DNA from: Arachis hypogaea
Lineage: Eukaryota > Streptophyta > Magnoliopsida > Fabales > Fabaceae
Reading direction: 5' to 3'
DNA length: 64,000 bases
Assembly (NCBI RefSeq): GCF_003086295.3
Contig: NC_092053.1
Location: 89,562,745 to 89,626,744, forward strand
A program made the position numbers and the translations under genes. This document shows positions 22,500 to 34,719 of this stretch, in pieces; position 1 is the first letter of the stretch, and each line of letters starts with the position of its first letter. The notes beneath the pieces were generated by a model that saw only the letters and a program-made list of their open reading frames with translations, did not search any database and had not been told where the DNA came from.

Positions 22500-24540
22500 T
22501 GATGGTGTATTTTGGAAAACGAAACGAATTCCAAACACCTAAAACTAACCGGCAAGTATACCGGGTCGCATCAAGTAGTAAAACTCACTTAGAGTGAGGT
22601 CGATCCCACAGGGATTGATGGATCAAGCAACTTTAGTAGGTGATTAGTTTAGTCAAGCTAACATTGGTGAGTGATAATTGATGCAGCAGAAAGTAAATAA
22701 CAAGAGAATTTAAAGTGCAGGAAGTAAAATTGTAGAAACTTAAAGTGCAAGAAAAGTAAATTGACAAAATCTTAAAGAGCAAGGAAAGTAAATTGCATGA
22801 AAAGTAAAGGGGGTTGGGTGCAGGGAATTTAAAGAAAGTAATAGATTAAGGCTTAAAGCAACTGCAGAGAATTAAACTTGCTGAAAAAGTAAATCAAATC
22901 ATGAACAGAAATGTAAAGTGCCAAACAAGTGCAGAAGAATTAAATTACTTGAAAGTAAATTGAATTTGGTGCTGGAATTGCAGAAATTAAACAAGAGAAA
23001 GTAAAATGGCATTAAACAGAGAAGTAAAGGATGAATTAAAATGCAACAGATCTAAACAAGAGAAGATGAATTACTTGAGAAACCAAACAGAAAGTAAAAT
23101 GTAGCTCTATAATAGCTCAAGGGAAATTAAAGATCTCAGGGGTTGGATGAGACTAGAAAACAAGTCTAGATCTCAAATCCTTCTTTGATCCACCCAAGAA
23201 CAATTGCAATAGAAAATGGAGTAGTAAAGTGCAAAAGAAGTAGAAGAAGGCAGTAAACAGAATTTGAATTCAAATCACAATTTCTAAAGTTATGCAGAAA
23301 AATAAACAAGAGATCTCAAGGTGAGATTGAAACAGAATTTCTTCAATTCTTCACCCCAAAATTTAGAAACAAAAAGTAGAATTTCAGAAGTAAGAGCAAA
23401 GAGAAGAGAGAGCTCTCTAATGGAGCCAACCTCCTATGCTTTCTAATCGAGCTCCCCTCACAAAGATGGAAATGATGCCTTATATAGGCTTTTTGCAAAA
23501 TAAAATGAAATTGAAATGAAAAACAAATTAAATAAAAATCCTAATTCTAGCTTATTCTTGTGCCTTTGAGTGATGATGTGGCCTTTGCTTACTTTGGATT
23601 TGAGGAGAAATGGCTTTGGTTGGCCTTGATTCAATTTGGTGAGGAATTGAATTTAAATGGAATTTTGGTTGAATTTTGGCCTATGAGTGTTTGCTCCCAG
23701 TAGAGTGCTCTGCTCTTGTGGGAAGCGGAGCATTGAGCTTGTGGTGTGTCTTGTGCAAGGAATGAAGAGAGTAGCGCTTTGCTCTCCTTGGGAGCGTAGC
23801 ATTCCTCTTGCTTGGGTGAGGTTCCAGGTTCAAGCCTTGGTGAAAGCATTTGGGGAGAGATTTTCCTTGAATTTTCATGAAGAGAGCACGACAATGCTCT
23901 CTCCAAGAACGGAGCATTATGCTTTGGAGTGAGGCTCCAGCTTCGAACCTTGGTGGAAGCATTGGCTGATTTTTTTGCTTGTTTTTGGTTCTTAAAGATG
24001 CCTTCCACTTGTGTCTCAATTTCATGCTAAATATGGATTGCCATATATCGTTGGAAAGCTCTGAATGTCAGCTTTCCAACGCAACTAGAATCACATCAAT
24101 CAGACATCTGTAGCTCAAGTTATAGCCCTTGGAAGGAGGCATGGTCATGTTGTGGGCGCCCAGATTTTAACTTAGCGAAAATTTTGCTTCCAAGCTTATT
24201 TTGAACTCTTATAGCGCTCAGCTCTTGGCAAGAGCGGAGCTTTGTGTGCTGATTGCCAATCCCCTTTAATTTGGTCATGGGCCACGCTTTTAAAAGCGTG
24301 GTCTAAGGCTCTAAAGTGTGCTCCAACTTCAAAATGTGCCCCAAAGCTCTTTTTTTTCTCCTTTTTAGATTATTTTGTGCTCCTTTGCTTCTTTTTCTTC
24401 TTATTTCCTACAAGATTTATAAAATTAAAAGATCAAGAAAATATACCATTTAAGCACAAAAGCATTCAATATTTACACACAAATAATCAATTTCTTGTAT
24501 GAAAAAGCATAAAAAAATATGACATGGTGACATGTCATCA
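22500..24540 (-). mobile_element. 5' LTR of element B
   Basis: 2041 bp, TGATGGTG to ATGTCATCA. TATA box on minus at 23479-23486. A perfect 12-bp stem CGTTGGAAAGCT / AGCTTTCCAACG lies at 24049-24081. Palindrome cassette at 24281-24302 with one mismatch. The ORFs at 23631-24008, 23681-24025 and 24242-24502 are LTR sequence. Confidence 0.92.
22546..22622 (-). promoter_or_regulatory. U5 structured block (element B copy)
   Basis: Three adjacent inverted repeats: CCGG...CCGG, CTCACT-tag-AGTGAG and ATCCC-aca-GGGAT. They lie in U5, just before the primer site in element RNA. The same layout with different but still complementary stems occurs in the D family (40432-40500, 45565-45640) and in C and E. 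Confidence 0.55.
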
Positions 24541-27254
24541 GCAGTGTGTTCAATTCTACAAAAATTATGCCAAAGTACATGGTTTTATTGCAAGGTGTGA
24601 TGAAAAGGGTTATGATTTCAACGGCAACCTTAACATGAGACAAATGGTTTGTAATAGAGAGGGTACACGGAGAAAGAAGTATCTGGAGATGGAGAATAGG
24701 AAAAGAGACCACAGGCCGATAACACGTGTAACGTGTCAAGCCAGAATTAGATTTCACTATGATATGAAATTGAGGAAGTGGAAAGTCACTGCATTTGAAG
24801 AGACTCACAATCATGACCTTATCCCACTTAAATATATACAATTTGTCCCCGTATATCGCGTAATGACCGAGGCCGACAAAGCATAAGCCAACAGTCTGCA
24901 TGATGATGGTGTGAGAACTTGCCATATAATGGGGTTCATGTTAAAGCAAAAGGGAGGACCTGGAAAAATTGGTTTTATAAAGAAGGATTTGTATAATCAT
25001 TTCGACAAATCAAAGCGTGCTAAAGTGAAAAATGGTGATGCATATGTAGCATTGAGTTACTTGATTTCTAAGAGCGATGAGGATACATTGTTGCAAGGAA
25101 AATTTACTCTGAAAGATAATAAACTTGAAAATTTAGTATAGGCTGACGGAGCTAGCATAATCGATTATCAATGTTTTTGTGATGTACTAGCATTTGACAC
25201 AACATACCAGAAGAATAAATATAACAAGCCATTGGTTGTCTTCTCAGGAACTAACCATCACGGTCAGACATGCATATTTGGTTGTGGCTTGCTAGCAGAT
25301 GAGAAGCATGAGACATATGTATTAGTTTTGAAGATTTTTCTTGAAATAATGGGTAATAAACATCTAACAACAGTGGTGACAGATGGTGATCTTGCAATGA
25401 GAGGAGCAATTAGAGAAGTGATGCCAAATGCAATGCACCGACTTTGTGCATGGCATTTACATCGCAATGCGTGTGAAGCTATCAAAAATTCTGAGTTTTT
25501 TCATGGATTGAAGCACCTTATGTACGAGAATTTTTTTCCAGATGAGTTTGAAGATAAATGGCATCGCTTAGTATCAAAATTCAAGCTTTCTAAAAATGAA
25601 TGGGTGAAAAAAACATACGAGATCAAAAGGATGTGGGCTTCTACATATTTGAACGACACGTTTTTTGGTCGAATTAGGACTACGTCACAATGTGAAGGAA
25701 TTCATTCGTTGATAAAGCACTATATTGGTAAAAAATGTTATCTTTTGGATTTGATGCATAATCTTAAAGAGGCAGTGAGGCAATATCGGATAAATGAGCT
25801 ATTATCTGATTTTAAGTCATTGTTCTCAAGTCTAGTTTTAACTGCATGTTTCGAAGACATCGAAAAGGAAGTAGCCAATATTTTTACCCATAATATGTTT
25901 AAAGAGGTAAGGAATGAGATACTAGAAGCAAGTAAACTAAACGTTGTCGGCCATTCAAATAATGGTAACAAAATTGAGGTGAGAATGAACAAATATCAAG
26001 AGCCGGCTATTGAATATAAGGTTCGGTATGATAGAAGCACTAACAACTTTGCTTGTGCTTGTCGATTATTTGAAAGCCGTGGTATCCCTTGTTCCCATAT
26101 TTTTTGTACTATGAGACATGACCATATTAGCACTATTCCTAATACTCTTATTCAAAAGAGGGTGGACGAAAGATGCTAAAAAAGAATATATTAGTTCACT
26201 TACCGCCGAGGATATTGAATCTGAAAAGATTGCTGGTGTTAGGTACGGTACTCTAGCGACGCTTTGTTTTACACTATGTGATAAAGAATCGAAACATCGA
26301 GATGACTTCATGGAAATCAGAGAAGAAATTTTTGGATTGATTATGAAACTCCATAAAAGACACAATCCAAATGAGAAGCTTCCTTCTACCGCCAACTTGG
26401 TAGGTGACCCAAGTGTTGTGAAGACAAAAGAAGCCCCACGACAAACAACTAAGACTGCTAATGCCCGTAAGTGTTCGCATTGTAAATGGATTGGTCATAC
26501 GGTTCATAGGTGTCCAAAACTATATGGTGGAGAATGCTCACAAAGTTTGAACGAAGAAAAATTGAATACTGACAATGACCAATCAAGTACAGAATCAAAT
26601 GGTGTTACGGTAATATCTATTATTAATTTTTCTTTGTTTAGGGTACATTCTTTTCTGTATTACTTATTTCTTTTAAAATTTATGTGTTGTTGGAATATAT
26701 TGTATTACATGATATGTCTGATGAGGAAACAATACACCAATGTAATGAAAAATGTAGTGATTTATTTGAAAATATCCAGAAAAAAGTGAATAAGCCTCAT
26801 GTCCAATCTACAGAAGTTCAAAGCAACCACTGCAACAAAAACAGAACAGAAAATCCTAGTGCACAAACAAAAATAAATGAACCTGAAGCTGCTTCTGAGG
26901 TATATAATTGTGTATTATAATATAATTTGAACTGCAAGAGATTTTTTGATTGTTTTTATAACTTTGCATGTAGGACACAAAGAAGGATAGAATTTCAAGT
27001 GTCCAAAAGAGTAATAAAAGAAAGCAGTTAGATAATAATCGCATCGAAAAGGTTAGTTTGCCTTGTTGTATTCTCATGTATTGATGCAATAATGTATAAA
27101 AAATGTTTTTAATAATTTAATTTTTTTATATTTATTTAGCAGAGTAGAAAACCAAATAAATAAGATCATCAAGAAGTGTCCACCGAAATTGGAACTTATG
27201 GTGCTATATCCTCTACAAAGGGTATTGAGAATTTTCAATACATGAATGGATTAC
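24541..27254 (+). pseudogene. FAR1/MURA-type MULE transposase, main part
   Basis: Continues the 15403-15637 exon. A FAR1 DNA-binding domain comes first (about 24546-24830; Cys in MVCNREG and TCQARIRF, His in ETHNHDL). Next is a MULE transposase domain with acidic residues in LAFDTTY (~25194), VTDGDLAMRG (~25380) and QCEGIHSL (~25690), and HRLCAWHLHRNA. Then a SWIM finger (CACRLFESRGIPCSH, ~26065-26100) and a CCHC knuckle (CSHCKWIGHTVHRC, ~26474). Small exons follow (about 26724-26900 and 26974-27052). Breaks: TAA at 24884-24886, TAG at 25138-25140, a frameshift near 26160 and a TAA near 27160. The order matches FAR1-related and Jittery-like transposases. It is probably not functional. Confidence 0.85.
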
Positions 27255-28793
27255 TGATGATCGAAACTCTTGTGTGGTCTAGAATTCCACTAATGAATGA
27301 ATTCTCGTTGTAAAGTATAGTTTCTAAACCAACAATAGTCCTTTCATACAAAAATTTGGTTGTCACTAAAACAAACCCCTAAATTTATAAACCGAAGTAT
27401 TGAAACCTCGGGTCGTTCTCCCTAGGAATTTCAACAAAGTGTCTTGTTATTGGTTATGGAGCATGTTTTGGGGTTTTTGAGATGATGGACAAGAAATATA
27501 AATGGAAAAGGAAATAAACTAACAACTAAAGAGGTCTTGGCAAGGTTAGGTGGTCAAGGATCTCTATTCTAATCACTAACCACAACATGAGAATTGGCAA
27601 GGATCAACCCCACTAAGTTAACCTCTAACTAGTAGTAAAGAAAAGTCAAGTGAGCTATGTCAATCCAAGTCCATAAGTCCTAGTTCTACACCTAATCAAT
27701 TGGTGAGATCTATCGTTAATGGCTCCCAATCGTCATCACTCGGACATTAGTGACTCAAGAGTTCCTAAGTTACCTTCCCAAGCCAAGAGCACAAAATTCT
27801 ACTCTAAAGCCCAACCAAGAATTTTGTCAAACACTTGGTGGGTGTATAAGGAAAGCATAGTAAAATTGCAAGGAATATAAATCTACCAATTACTAATTGC
27901 AAGAAAAGTAAATTTACAACTCAATTCAACAATTAAAAGAACATCAAACATTAAATTTCATTAAAAGAGATCTAAATCCAACATAAGCATCCATGAACAT
28001 AAAAGAGCATAAAAGGTAAATTAACATGAGAACTAAGAAGAATAGAGTAGTAGAAGTAAGAAATTATAAAGGAAATAAGATGAGAACATGTAATTGAACC
28101 TAAATCTAAGAGAGATTAACCTAACCTAATTCTAGAGAGAAGAGGGAGCTTCTCTCTCTAGAAACTAACCTACATGATGCTATACTACCAAACAATTGCT
28201 CCCCCCTTTGCCCAAACTTGAATTCTGCATGAAATATCCTTAGAAATGAGTTGGGTTGGGCCCAAAGTGCTTCAGAAATCGCTGGGAGCGATTTCACATT
28301 AATGGGCCACGTGCTCAATCGGCGCGCACGCGTACATGGCACGTGCGCGCCCCTTAACGCGAAGAAATATATGGCAAATTTTATATCATTTCGAAGCCCC
28401 GGATGTTAGCTTTCCAAAGCAACTGGAACCGCCTCATTTGGACCTCTATAGCTCAAGTTATGGTTGATTGAGTGCGAAGAGGTCGGGCTTGACAGCTTTC
28501 CGGTTCCTTCATTTCTTCATGAGTTCTCCCACTTTGCATGCTTTTCTCCTCACTTCTTCCATGAAATACTTGCCCTATGAACCTGAAATCACTCAACAAA
28601 TATATCAAGACATCGAATGGAATTAAAGTGAATTAAAATTACCAATTTTAGGGCCTAAAAAGCATGTTTTCACATTTAAGCACAATTCAAGGGAGAATTA
28701 CAAAACCATGCTATTTTATTGAATAAATGTGAGAAAAGCTGATAAAATCCCCCAAAATAAGCATAAGATAAATCACGAAATTGAGATTTATCA
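27255..28793 (-). mobile_element. Solo LTR, A family, inside the transposase gene
   Basis: 1539 bp, TGATGATCG to GATTTATCA, exact 5-bp duplication ATTAC (27250-27254, 28794-28798). Related to 3344-4794. It carries a 9-bp GC stem GGCGCGCAC / GTGCGCGCC at 28321-28351 in the cassette position. It splits the last visible coding block of the transposase. Confidence 0.9.
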
Positions 28794-28798
28794 ATTAC

Positions 28799-28895
28799 CT
28801 ATGTACCCCAGTTTTAATGGATATCCCATGCCGACCTTGTTATTCATACAGTGGAAGTGGAACACCCATGTTCTAGATAAATCCATCACACGCTA
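28799..28895 (+). pseudogene. FAR1-like transposase, C-terminal tail
   Basis: Resumes the frame cut at 27254: a Met/Pro/Tyr-rich tail of about 32 codons (PMYPSFNGYPMP at its start) to TAA at 28893-28895. Confidence 0.6.
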
Positions 28896-30042
28896 ATGTA
28901 CCAAATTACTACTATTATTGGAATGCAAGAGTTCAAGATTTTAACAAGAAGAAGAATTAATGCATTCGTCAATAATTATTAGTTGTGACTTGTGTTCGCT
29001 ATGGAAGTATATTACTGTACTCCAAACAAATTTTATGTTTTGCCCCCAATCTTTCTACATAATTTCATTTGGTTGAAACCCTTTGCATATGGCAACTAGT
29101 CCAATTGCATGTTGAAAAACATGTTCAATGAAAATTTTTTTGATATTGATAATATATTTTTATGATTGAATCCATATCTTATTTATCAATACGATAGTTT
29201 TTATATTGATTTGTGGTTTATCACTAAAAATAAAGTTGTTTATTTTCATAATACAAGTGAAATAGTAAAAACTTAGAGATGGTCATATGAAGAAGATAAA
29301 GAAATGCTTAAAAAATGTGATTAATCCCATGGGGAGGAAGCCTTCAATAATTAATTCACAATAAACTAAACATGAAAAAGAATCATTATAGTTTACAAAT
29401 TCCTAACAAATAATATATTTTATTAGTGAGAATTAAAAATACAACTTTGTATGATATAACATAAAAGTAATAAAACCAGGAAAACTTGCTATGTAGGTAA
29501 AGTTTTAAAGAGCATTGATGTAAATTATATTTCAAATTTTATGTGCTTAATATCTTTTATTATTGATGTAATTATTAATTAATGTTTTAAAATACTATGA
29601 TACTTGGGCTTATGGCCATTTAATAGAATATTATTTTTTAATTAGACGGTATAAAAATGTATGCTGAATACCCTAATCACAAATAAATGAAGAGAATGCA
29701 GAAGCAACTTTTGGACGCCTCTTCTCACCCTATAGTAAGTTTTCTATCTTTAACTCATCCTTTCATCTTTCGTCTTTCACTCCATAGTAAATTTTCCATC
29801 TTGTAGTCACTCCTTTCATCTCCCGTCTTTCCTTTTTCTTTTTCTTGTTACAGAAATATGAGAAGTTAGGCTTTATGAAAAATTACTTCAGAAATAATTG
29901 ATGCGAAATCCATATACATGATGACCTTTCATGTATCCAGTTTCCAAACTTCCTATAAATGGATGAAATTATTTTCAGTTACCACCGTGGAATTCGAATG
30001 TCTTACATTCATATATGCATATTGCTTTTTCTACTTGTAATA
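28896..30042. other. Spacer between the two MULE genes
   Basis: AT-rich, no coding signal. CTATAAAT at 29952-29959 lies about 90 bases before the proposed protease start and could be its TATA box. Confidence 0.45.
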
Positions 30043-33000
30043 ATGTCTTCAAGAGGAACTAACAACTCCAGTTCAAAAAAAGCCAAAGCTGAAAGCAATC
30101 ACACACCTCAATCACCATCTGATGACATTGGGGAAAATCTTGGCAGCGCTCAACAAAAATCAAATGTAACAAAAACACAAGTGAAGAACACTTTGATGGA
30201 GGCCATCGAAATTTCGTCTAGGTTGGAATACACTTCAATTGATTCTATGAATTTTAATTTTTTTCGTATTTTTCTTAAGAATTTTGATATTTATTTATTT
30301 ATTTATAATGGTCTTCAGTCTCAATGAGGGCATGAAGAAAGTAGAAAATAAGGAGGAATTAAAATCTAAAGAAGTGGATGTGCCAGGTGAAACCATCTTT
30401 AACAAGGTGATCTCTAATCTCTTCTCAGATTGTTATGTTGAATTCACTAAGTATTGGTCAGTCTTCAATTAATTCATCTGACAATTAGTTTATTAAACGT
30501 CTATAGCATTTCGTGGAATACTAATGTAATCATTTTCTTATCATTTTGCAAATTTTTTTTAGGTGAATAAAGGTGAAAAATATGATGCGCTCAACTCACA
30601 AATCATAAATATGCAAGAAGTTGTCACTAACTTGCAAAACATGGCCTCTGTCAATCAATCTATGATACCAATGATGCCTTACTTTCACCCCATGCCGTCA
30701 CAATTTTATAATCATTTGGGAGGATTTAACCCAAGCTCACCTTATCCATCGCTTTCAATGCCAATGACCATGTCTCCATATGCAACTCCATTTGAAAACC
30801 TCTCTTCTGAGCAAGCCATGACAGACACGATAATGAAAAAGTTGGCCACTCCCTCGGTTAAAAAAGCTTCTTTTGACAGAAAAAATCTATTCTCGGTGTG
30901 AAGAAGACTAATCTTAAAATTTCTAGAGCCCAGTCATCTAAAAAAATACATGATAAACAATTTTGTGTAGCAGATACTCCATCAACTGATATTGTCAAAT
31001 CATTGCTGAGTAATGCATCTCCTACTGGTTATCATATAAATCAGAGGATTCCAGAGTTTACAAAACTCCAACCGAGAAATCTTGGGGTTGAAGCTCCATT
31101 TGTGAGTGTCAATTGCTTAAGTTTTATTCGTCTAAACACTTTTGAAGATTTTCTAATTCTTGAGTTATTTTAAATTTGGAGGCTTAATTTTTGTTACCTT
31201 TTATTTTTTTTAATAGTGGCTACCAGTATTGTTTGCACCGCCAACTACCATGGAATTAGATGACACTGAAATCATGGTTGCAACCTACATATTTGGAACA
31301 AATAAAGATAATGAGTTTGGGAGGTAACTTATTTTAAAAAAATATTATATTTGTACTTGTCATCTTACGATCGTATTAGAAGAACAATGATAAATTATTT
31401 TTTTTATATTTAATCAATTGTAGACAAGAGATATTAGCAAAAGGATGCAAATTTGATGCAACCAGAGATTCTTTTTTTAACTTAATTCCAAAGGATTGGA
31501 TTGACCAAACTGTAAGTTATTTTAGTTGATTTAATTTTGGATACCAATCCAATCTCATGATTATTATCATTATCTAACCATGTCTAATATGCATTTAGAT
31601 ACTGGACGTATATGCTCATATGCTAAATGATGAGGAGAAGACTACTTCCGGAGTTTTAAAATATTGGTATATGCCCACAGTCTTTTCGGTAAGTCACGTG
31701 TAATTTATAATAAATTTTTTTAATCAACATTTCAATAATTATCAATATTTGTCACACTTGCTTGTATAACGTAATATAAGTGCTCCAAATGCTTACATTA
31801 TATAAATAAATTGAAATTTTTGCACCAAAAGAAATATATAGTTTTCATCCACATTCTGTGCAATATTTATATGTAATATTAGTTTGGCAATTTAACATTG
31901 ACAAAATTATATTCTTCACATTGTATGGCAAATGGCATTGTCGGAAACTATCCCAAGTAGTCAAGCTCGAGAGGATTATAAAGAGGCATTTATGGGCAAA
32001 GTGGAAGTCCTTAGAAAGGTAAAATCATATGATATAATTTTATCTCTACTAAATAAATATCTGTTCCTCTATTTGTTATGCATGCTTAATAAATAAAATA
32101 ATTATCTTTGGTTTGACAACTTTTTTCATCAACATGTAAAGTGTTGAATCTTGTGATAATAAGTTTGTTTTGGATAATAAGTCTTATGACTATATGAGAC
32201 TTCACATTGAAGTCACTCCCGTGATAGAAATTTTAATACTCTTCATAAATAGAATTATATTTTTTAATTATCACACACAAAAAAAAATAATTAATTCTTG
32301 TATATATGTACAGATTTATGTGCCTGTTAATGAAGATAATCTTCATTGGTATCTTGTTATCTTCGACATGAATCAGTGTCAAGTAATTTTGTTGGATTCC
32401 AACCCAGATCCTAAGAAGAAAGCAAGTAAAATATTTAGCATTAAGCAATTGGTATATCATTTATGTATTCAAACATTTATGGCATCAATTTTACATCTTC
32501 ATTTATACTATTTTTTCCATTTATAAAAACACGAATTCAATGTTAACCACTTATTAGGCTTTGTACCTTGAAGGGATGCTTCAACATGACTCTTTCTATG
32601 ATTTTGAGAGTACGATTAGGCCTAAGGTGTCTGAGTTTCCCATGTTGGAAGCTCTCGGAATAGGAAGACAAAGAAATGACTCGTAATTTTCTAGCTCTTT
32701 ATTTGGTTTGTCAAGCAATCTTTTTTCTTTTGTCACATTGTCTAACTAGTACTTTTTTTTTCATATAAAATTTAACATAGCTTTGATTGCGGTATTTGGG
32801 TAGCAACTTGGATGAAAAACTGCATTTGGATTGATGATTATAACATTTATGTAAGTTACATTACATGATAAATTTCTAATTGTTTAATTTCTAATTACAT
32901 AAGTGTGACTTACTACTGATTTTATCATTTGAAGGTTGATGATGCAACTAGGATGCGCATTGCTATAGATTTGATCATGAAGTCATACAATCTGAAAAAA

Positions 33001-33078
33001 AAAAACACCATTATCAAGGCTGCTAAGAAGAACTACAAAAAATTTGAGGAAAAGAACAAGAATTTAGTTAAAAAATAA
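30043..33078 (+). CDS. Ulp1-like C48 cysteine protease, about 12 exons, probably damaged
   Basis: Exons by GT/AG and phase: 30043-30221, 30319-30406, 30563-31101, 31217-31323, 31424-31511, 31599-31688, about 31929-32018, 32314-32451, 32558-32682, 32781-32850, 32935-33078. One further block (about 32142-32226) is uncertain. The early part is low-complexity (Met/Pro-rich near 30650-30800). The catalytic part has His in DNLHWYLVIFDM, Asp in LLDSNPDPKK and Cys in FDCGIWVATW, in the usual H-D-C order, then a Lys-rich tail. In the host, Ulp1 enzymes process or remove SUMO; the role of transposon copies is unknown. Damage: a frame change near 30885-30895 and no AG acceptor before 31929. The gene sits on the same strand as the transposase, inside the same TIRs. 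Confidence 0.7.
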
Positions 33079-34342
33079 GAGTATATGTTACTTCTTATTG
33101 TATCAGTTGGAAAAATTCTAAATAAATTATGTTAACTATAAATGATATAAATAAGTCATTTTGGTGCTAGTACTTTTGTAATGCGACTTTTTTTTGTGGT
33201 AGCTATCTATTCTTATAGAATCTTTCTATATATAAATTAAAATCTATAACAATCTTATATATTTATATTTTGGAATATTGAATTTTTTTCTTTTTCTAAG
33301 AATGGATTTTGTTATGATAGATTTTTTTATAGAATGTTTCAACCATTTTTATCATTCAAAGAAATTTCTATTGATTAAAGACTATATAAAAATCAACAAC
33401 AAATAAGGGTATGTTTACAAATTTTTAATGTATATATCACTTTAAATACATATAGAAAAGTAATCCCTAATTACATTATTTACAAATGAAATTTCAACAG
33501 CAGTTGGCTTTTCAAACATTGCAAAACAATGCATCCTTTTCTTATACAACTAATTGAAGGAGTGACTAATTTTTAACAAATCAAATTTATAACTTCTTCA
33601 TTACCTGCATGTCATGAAACTATCATTAAATAAAAATAAAGAAACCTCAAAGATATAATTTTGTATCACAAGTAATTACAAAAGATCACATCTACAATAA
33701 TTTTAACTCAACAATGATCACTATTACATAACTAATTTAAACCCGTATGTTCAAAGCAAATTTTATTCAAGTAAATATTACAAAATGCTTCAAATTAAGT
33801 GCTCTGTTTCTGGTAAATTTGTGTACCAATTTTTATTGATTGGTTAAGCCACTCGAAATGATCATCACATCTATATAATCAAGTATAAACTAATAAATCA
33901 TAAACAGGAGATTATAATCATCAATACCAAAAATTTTATATGAGCAATAACCTGTATCTATGTTGTACGATTATTAAGAATTGTTACTATTAATTTTTTT
34001 TCTACTACTCTTTGAAGTACTCTTTGTTTCTGTAATTCTAAATTAATGAAATAGTATTGCTACTGAAGGAGAAAAAATTGGAAAAAGAAAATCAAAGATA
34101 ATAGGCTTCAAATTAGATGATTTAAATGAATATGCCTCTAAACTATCAAACTAAATTATGAACTTGCGGATTGAAATATTGACAAGGAATAATTTTGAAA
34201 ATTTATATTCAAAAATATTTTTAAACAACACATATAGCACAAATAACTATAGCAGCTATATGTATCTACCAAAACGAACTCTAGCTATTAAACGAAATAT
34301 CTAATGATCATTCAAGCATTTAGTTAAATTGACAGCAGATTA

Positions 34343-34409
<67 letters not shown>

Positions 34410-34719
34410 GCATCTATAGCACAAATAATTTAAGCAAAAATATTTAAAATAGTTCTAGGCTTGGAACAATGAATAAATAGCAGCATGAACAAGGAAGTGA
34501 GGCTACGGCCCGTGAGCATCAAGGGACGAATGCTACCTACAGAAATGACGGCCAGAGCACAGAGCGCGAGATTTCAGGGTAGAGTTCCGGCAAGAGCAGC
34601 GAGAGAAGAGAAGAGAGCAATGAAGCAGAAGACTAGAAGAGAAACAGAGTTGGGGAAGGAGATAAAAACCCTACCACCAAAATCTCCCCTTCTCTTCAAA
34701 ACTGGATCTCGGGTCGGGT
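33079..34719. other. AT-rich right arm of the MULE
   Basis: No supported gene. 34485-34719 is GA-rich with an open frame (34485-34724) and may be captured 5' gene sequence on the minus strand. The rest shows nothing. Confidence 0.45.
34344..34408. repeat. (TAA)n microsatellite, about 21 units
   Basis: Uninterrupted trinucleotide run. Confidence 0.95.

Larger units (their letters stand above)
15638..24540 (-). mobile_element. LTR retrotransposon B (non-autonomous gypsy), inserted in the MULE transposase gene
   Basis: Left LTR 15638-19400 (2041 bp after removing a nested solo LTR), internal region 19401-22499, right LTR 22500-24540 (2041 bp). Exact 5-bp target duplication GCAGT at 15633-15637 and 24541-24545. 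Primer site and ORF show minus orientation. There is no gag, protease, RT or integrase; the internal region codes for one coiled-coil protein. Equal LTR length suggests a fairly recent insertion. Confidence 0.92.

Noticed and set aside
22590..22615. GGTCGATCCC in the U5 block resembles a tRNA B box, suggesting a tRNA-like or Pol III promoter
   Set aside because: No A box, no acceptor stem and no terminator; it is also antisense to the element RNA. The hairpin explanation fits all families better.
34344..34408. (TAA)n run considered as a structural signal of the MULE
   Set aside because: Plain microsatellite; nothing matching on the left side.
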